Assembly: GCA_900769955.1 (NCBI GenBank)
Contig: CAAGIP010000045.1
Location: forward strand, 1 to 5,939
Direction of reading: 5' to 3'
Length of the DNA: 5,939 bases
Source: Spirochaetia bacterium
GTDB lineage: Bacteria; Spirochaetota; Spirochaetia; Sphaerochaetales; Sphaerochaetaceae
In this document: piece by piece, positions 5,867-5,939 of the stretch
Numbering within the stretch: the stretch's first letter is position 1
Layout of the letters: each line of letters opens with the position of its first letter
Notes under the pieces: model-generated
What the model was told of the DNA's origin: nothing
What the model saw: only the letters and a program-made list of their open reading frames with translations
The model's database searches: none
Position numbers and translations under genes: made by a program

Positions 5867-5939
5867 GCAGGTCGAGTTGGTCGGATTACGGTGGGTTAAG
5901 TTAGCCGGATTAGGGTAGGTCAAATTAGCGGATTATGCA
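5867..5939 (-). repeat. IS right end: three inverted copies of the terminal repeat
   Basis: Read on the minus strand, R1 (5939-5913, the terminal inverted repeat), R2 (5912-5889) and R3 (5888-5867) match the left-end unit, each starting TAATCCG; the core is GACCTACCC in R1, AACCCACCG in R2 and GACCTGC in R3. The cores begin at 5921, 5897 and 5873, spaced exactly 24 bp apart, and R1 lies 18 bases from the outer base, as L1 does at the left end. R1 and L1 match best; R2 and R3 are more degenerate. They are the likely IstA-binding sites of the right end. Confidence 0.9.

Larger units (their letters stand above)
3175..5939 (+). mobile_element. Complete IS21-family insertion sequence, 2765 bp
   Basis: The element contains istA and istB in the order and orientation typical of IS21. 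It is bounded by inverted termini starting 5'-TG and ending CA-3'. The terminal 27 bases of the two ends match at 21 of 27 positions when one is reverse complemented, and the conserved GACCTACCC core begins 18 bases from the outer base at both ends, which fixes the boundaries. Both ends carry internal copies of the same repeat. Both genes are full length with catalytic motifs, so the element appears intact and may be active. The right end is the last base of the window, so the expected short target duplication cannot be tested; the left flank reads ...AAACATT just before the TG. It lies 63 bp upstream of the PreA-like gene and is oriented away from it. Confidence 0.9.

Overview
The window resembles a low-to-mid GC, Gram-positive-type (Firmicutes-like, probably gut-associated) chromosome. 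This rests on strong AGGAGG-type ribosome binding sites, sigma-A-like promoter hexamers, a condensation/acetyltransferase-like protein, and an anaerobe-style iron-sulfur flavoenzyme. The assignment is an inference from style; there is no rRNA or other taxonomic marker in the window.

Layout. (1) 1-69: tandem array of a 9-bp unit, cut by the window start. (2) 70-324: intergenic DNA with several ATGAT/ATCAT palindromes and a good -35/-10 promoter at 273-301. (3) 325-1608 (+): a 427-aa acyltransferase of the condensation-domain/alcohol acetyltransferase type. (4) 1609-1668: short convergent spacer with a perfect 7-bp hairpin. (5) 1669-3111 (-): a 480-aa PreA-like dihydropyrimidine dehydrogenase subunit. 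Its unusual N-terminal extension carries eight cysteines resembling the N-terminal Fe-S domain of mammalian DPD and of PreT/GltD proteins. (6) 3175-5939: a complete IS21-family insertion sequence of 2765 bp. It has istA (DDE transposase) and istB (AAA+ ATPase), inverted termini with arrays of putative transposase-binding repeats, a structured istA leader and a terminator after istB. Its right terminus falls on the last base of the window.

The two halves are functionally separate. The left half has two convergent, apparently unrelated metabolic genes. The right half is a mobile element that sits 63 bp upstream of the preA start codon and is transcribed divergently from it. The element looks intact: both ORFs are full length, the D-D-E triad and Walker A/B motifs are present, and the two ends are symmetrical. 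The flanking target duplication cannot be checked because the right flank is outside the window.

I do not see a clearly new defence or genetic system here. The points most worth following up are the PreA domain arrangement, the 24-bp phasing of the IS end repeats, and the possible RBS-masking leader of istA.
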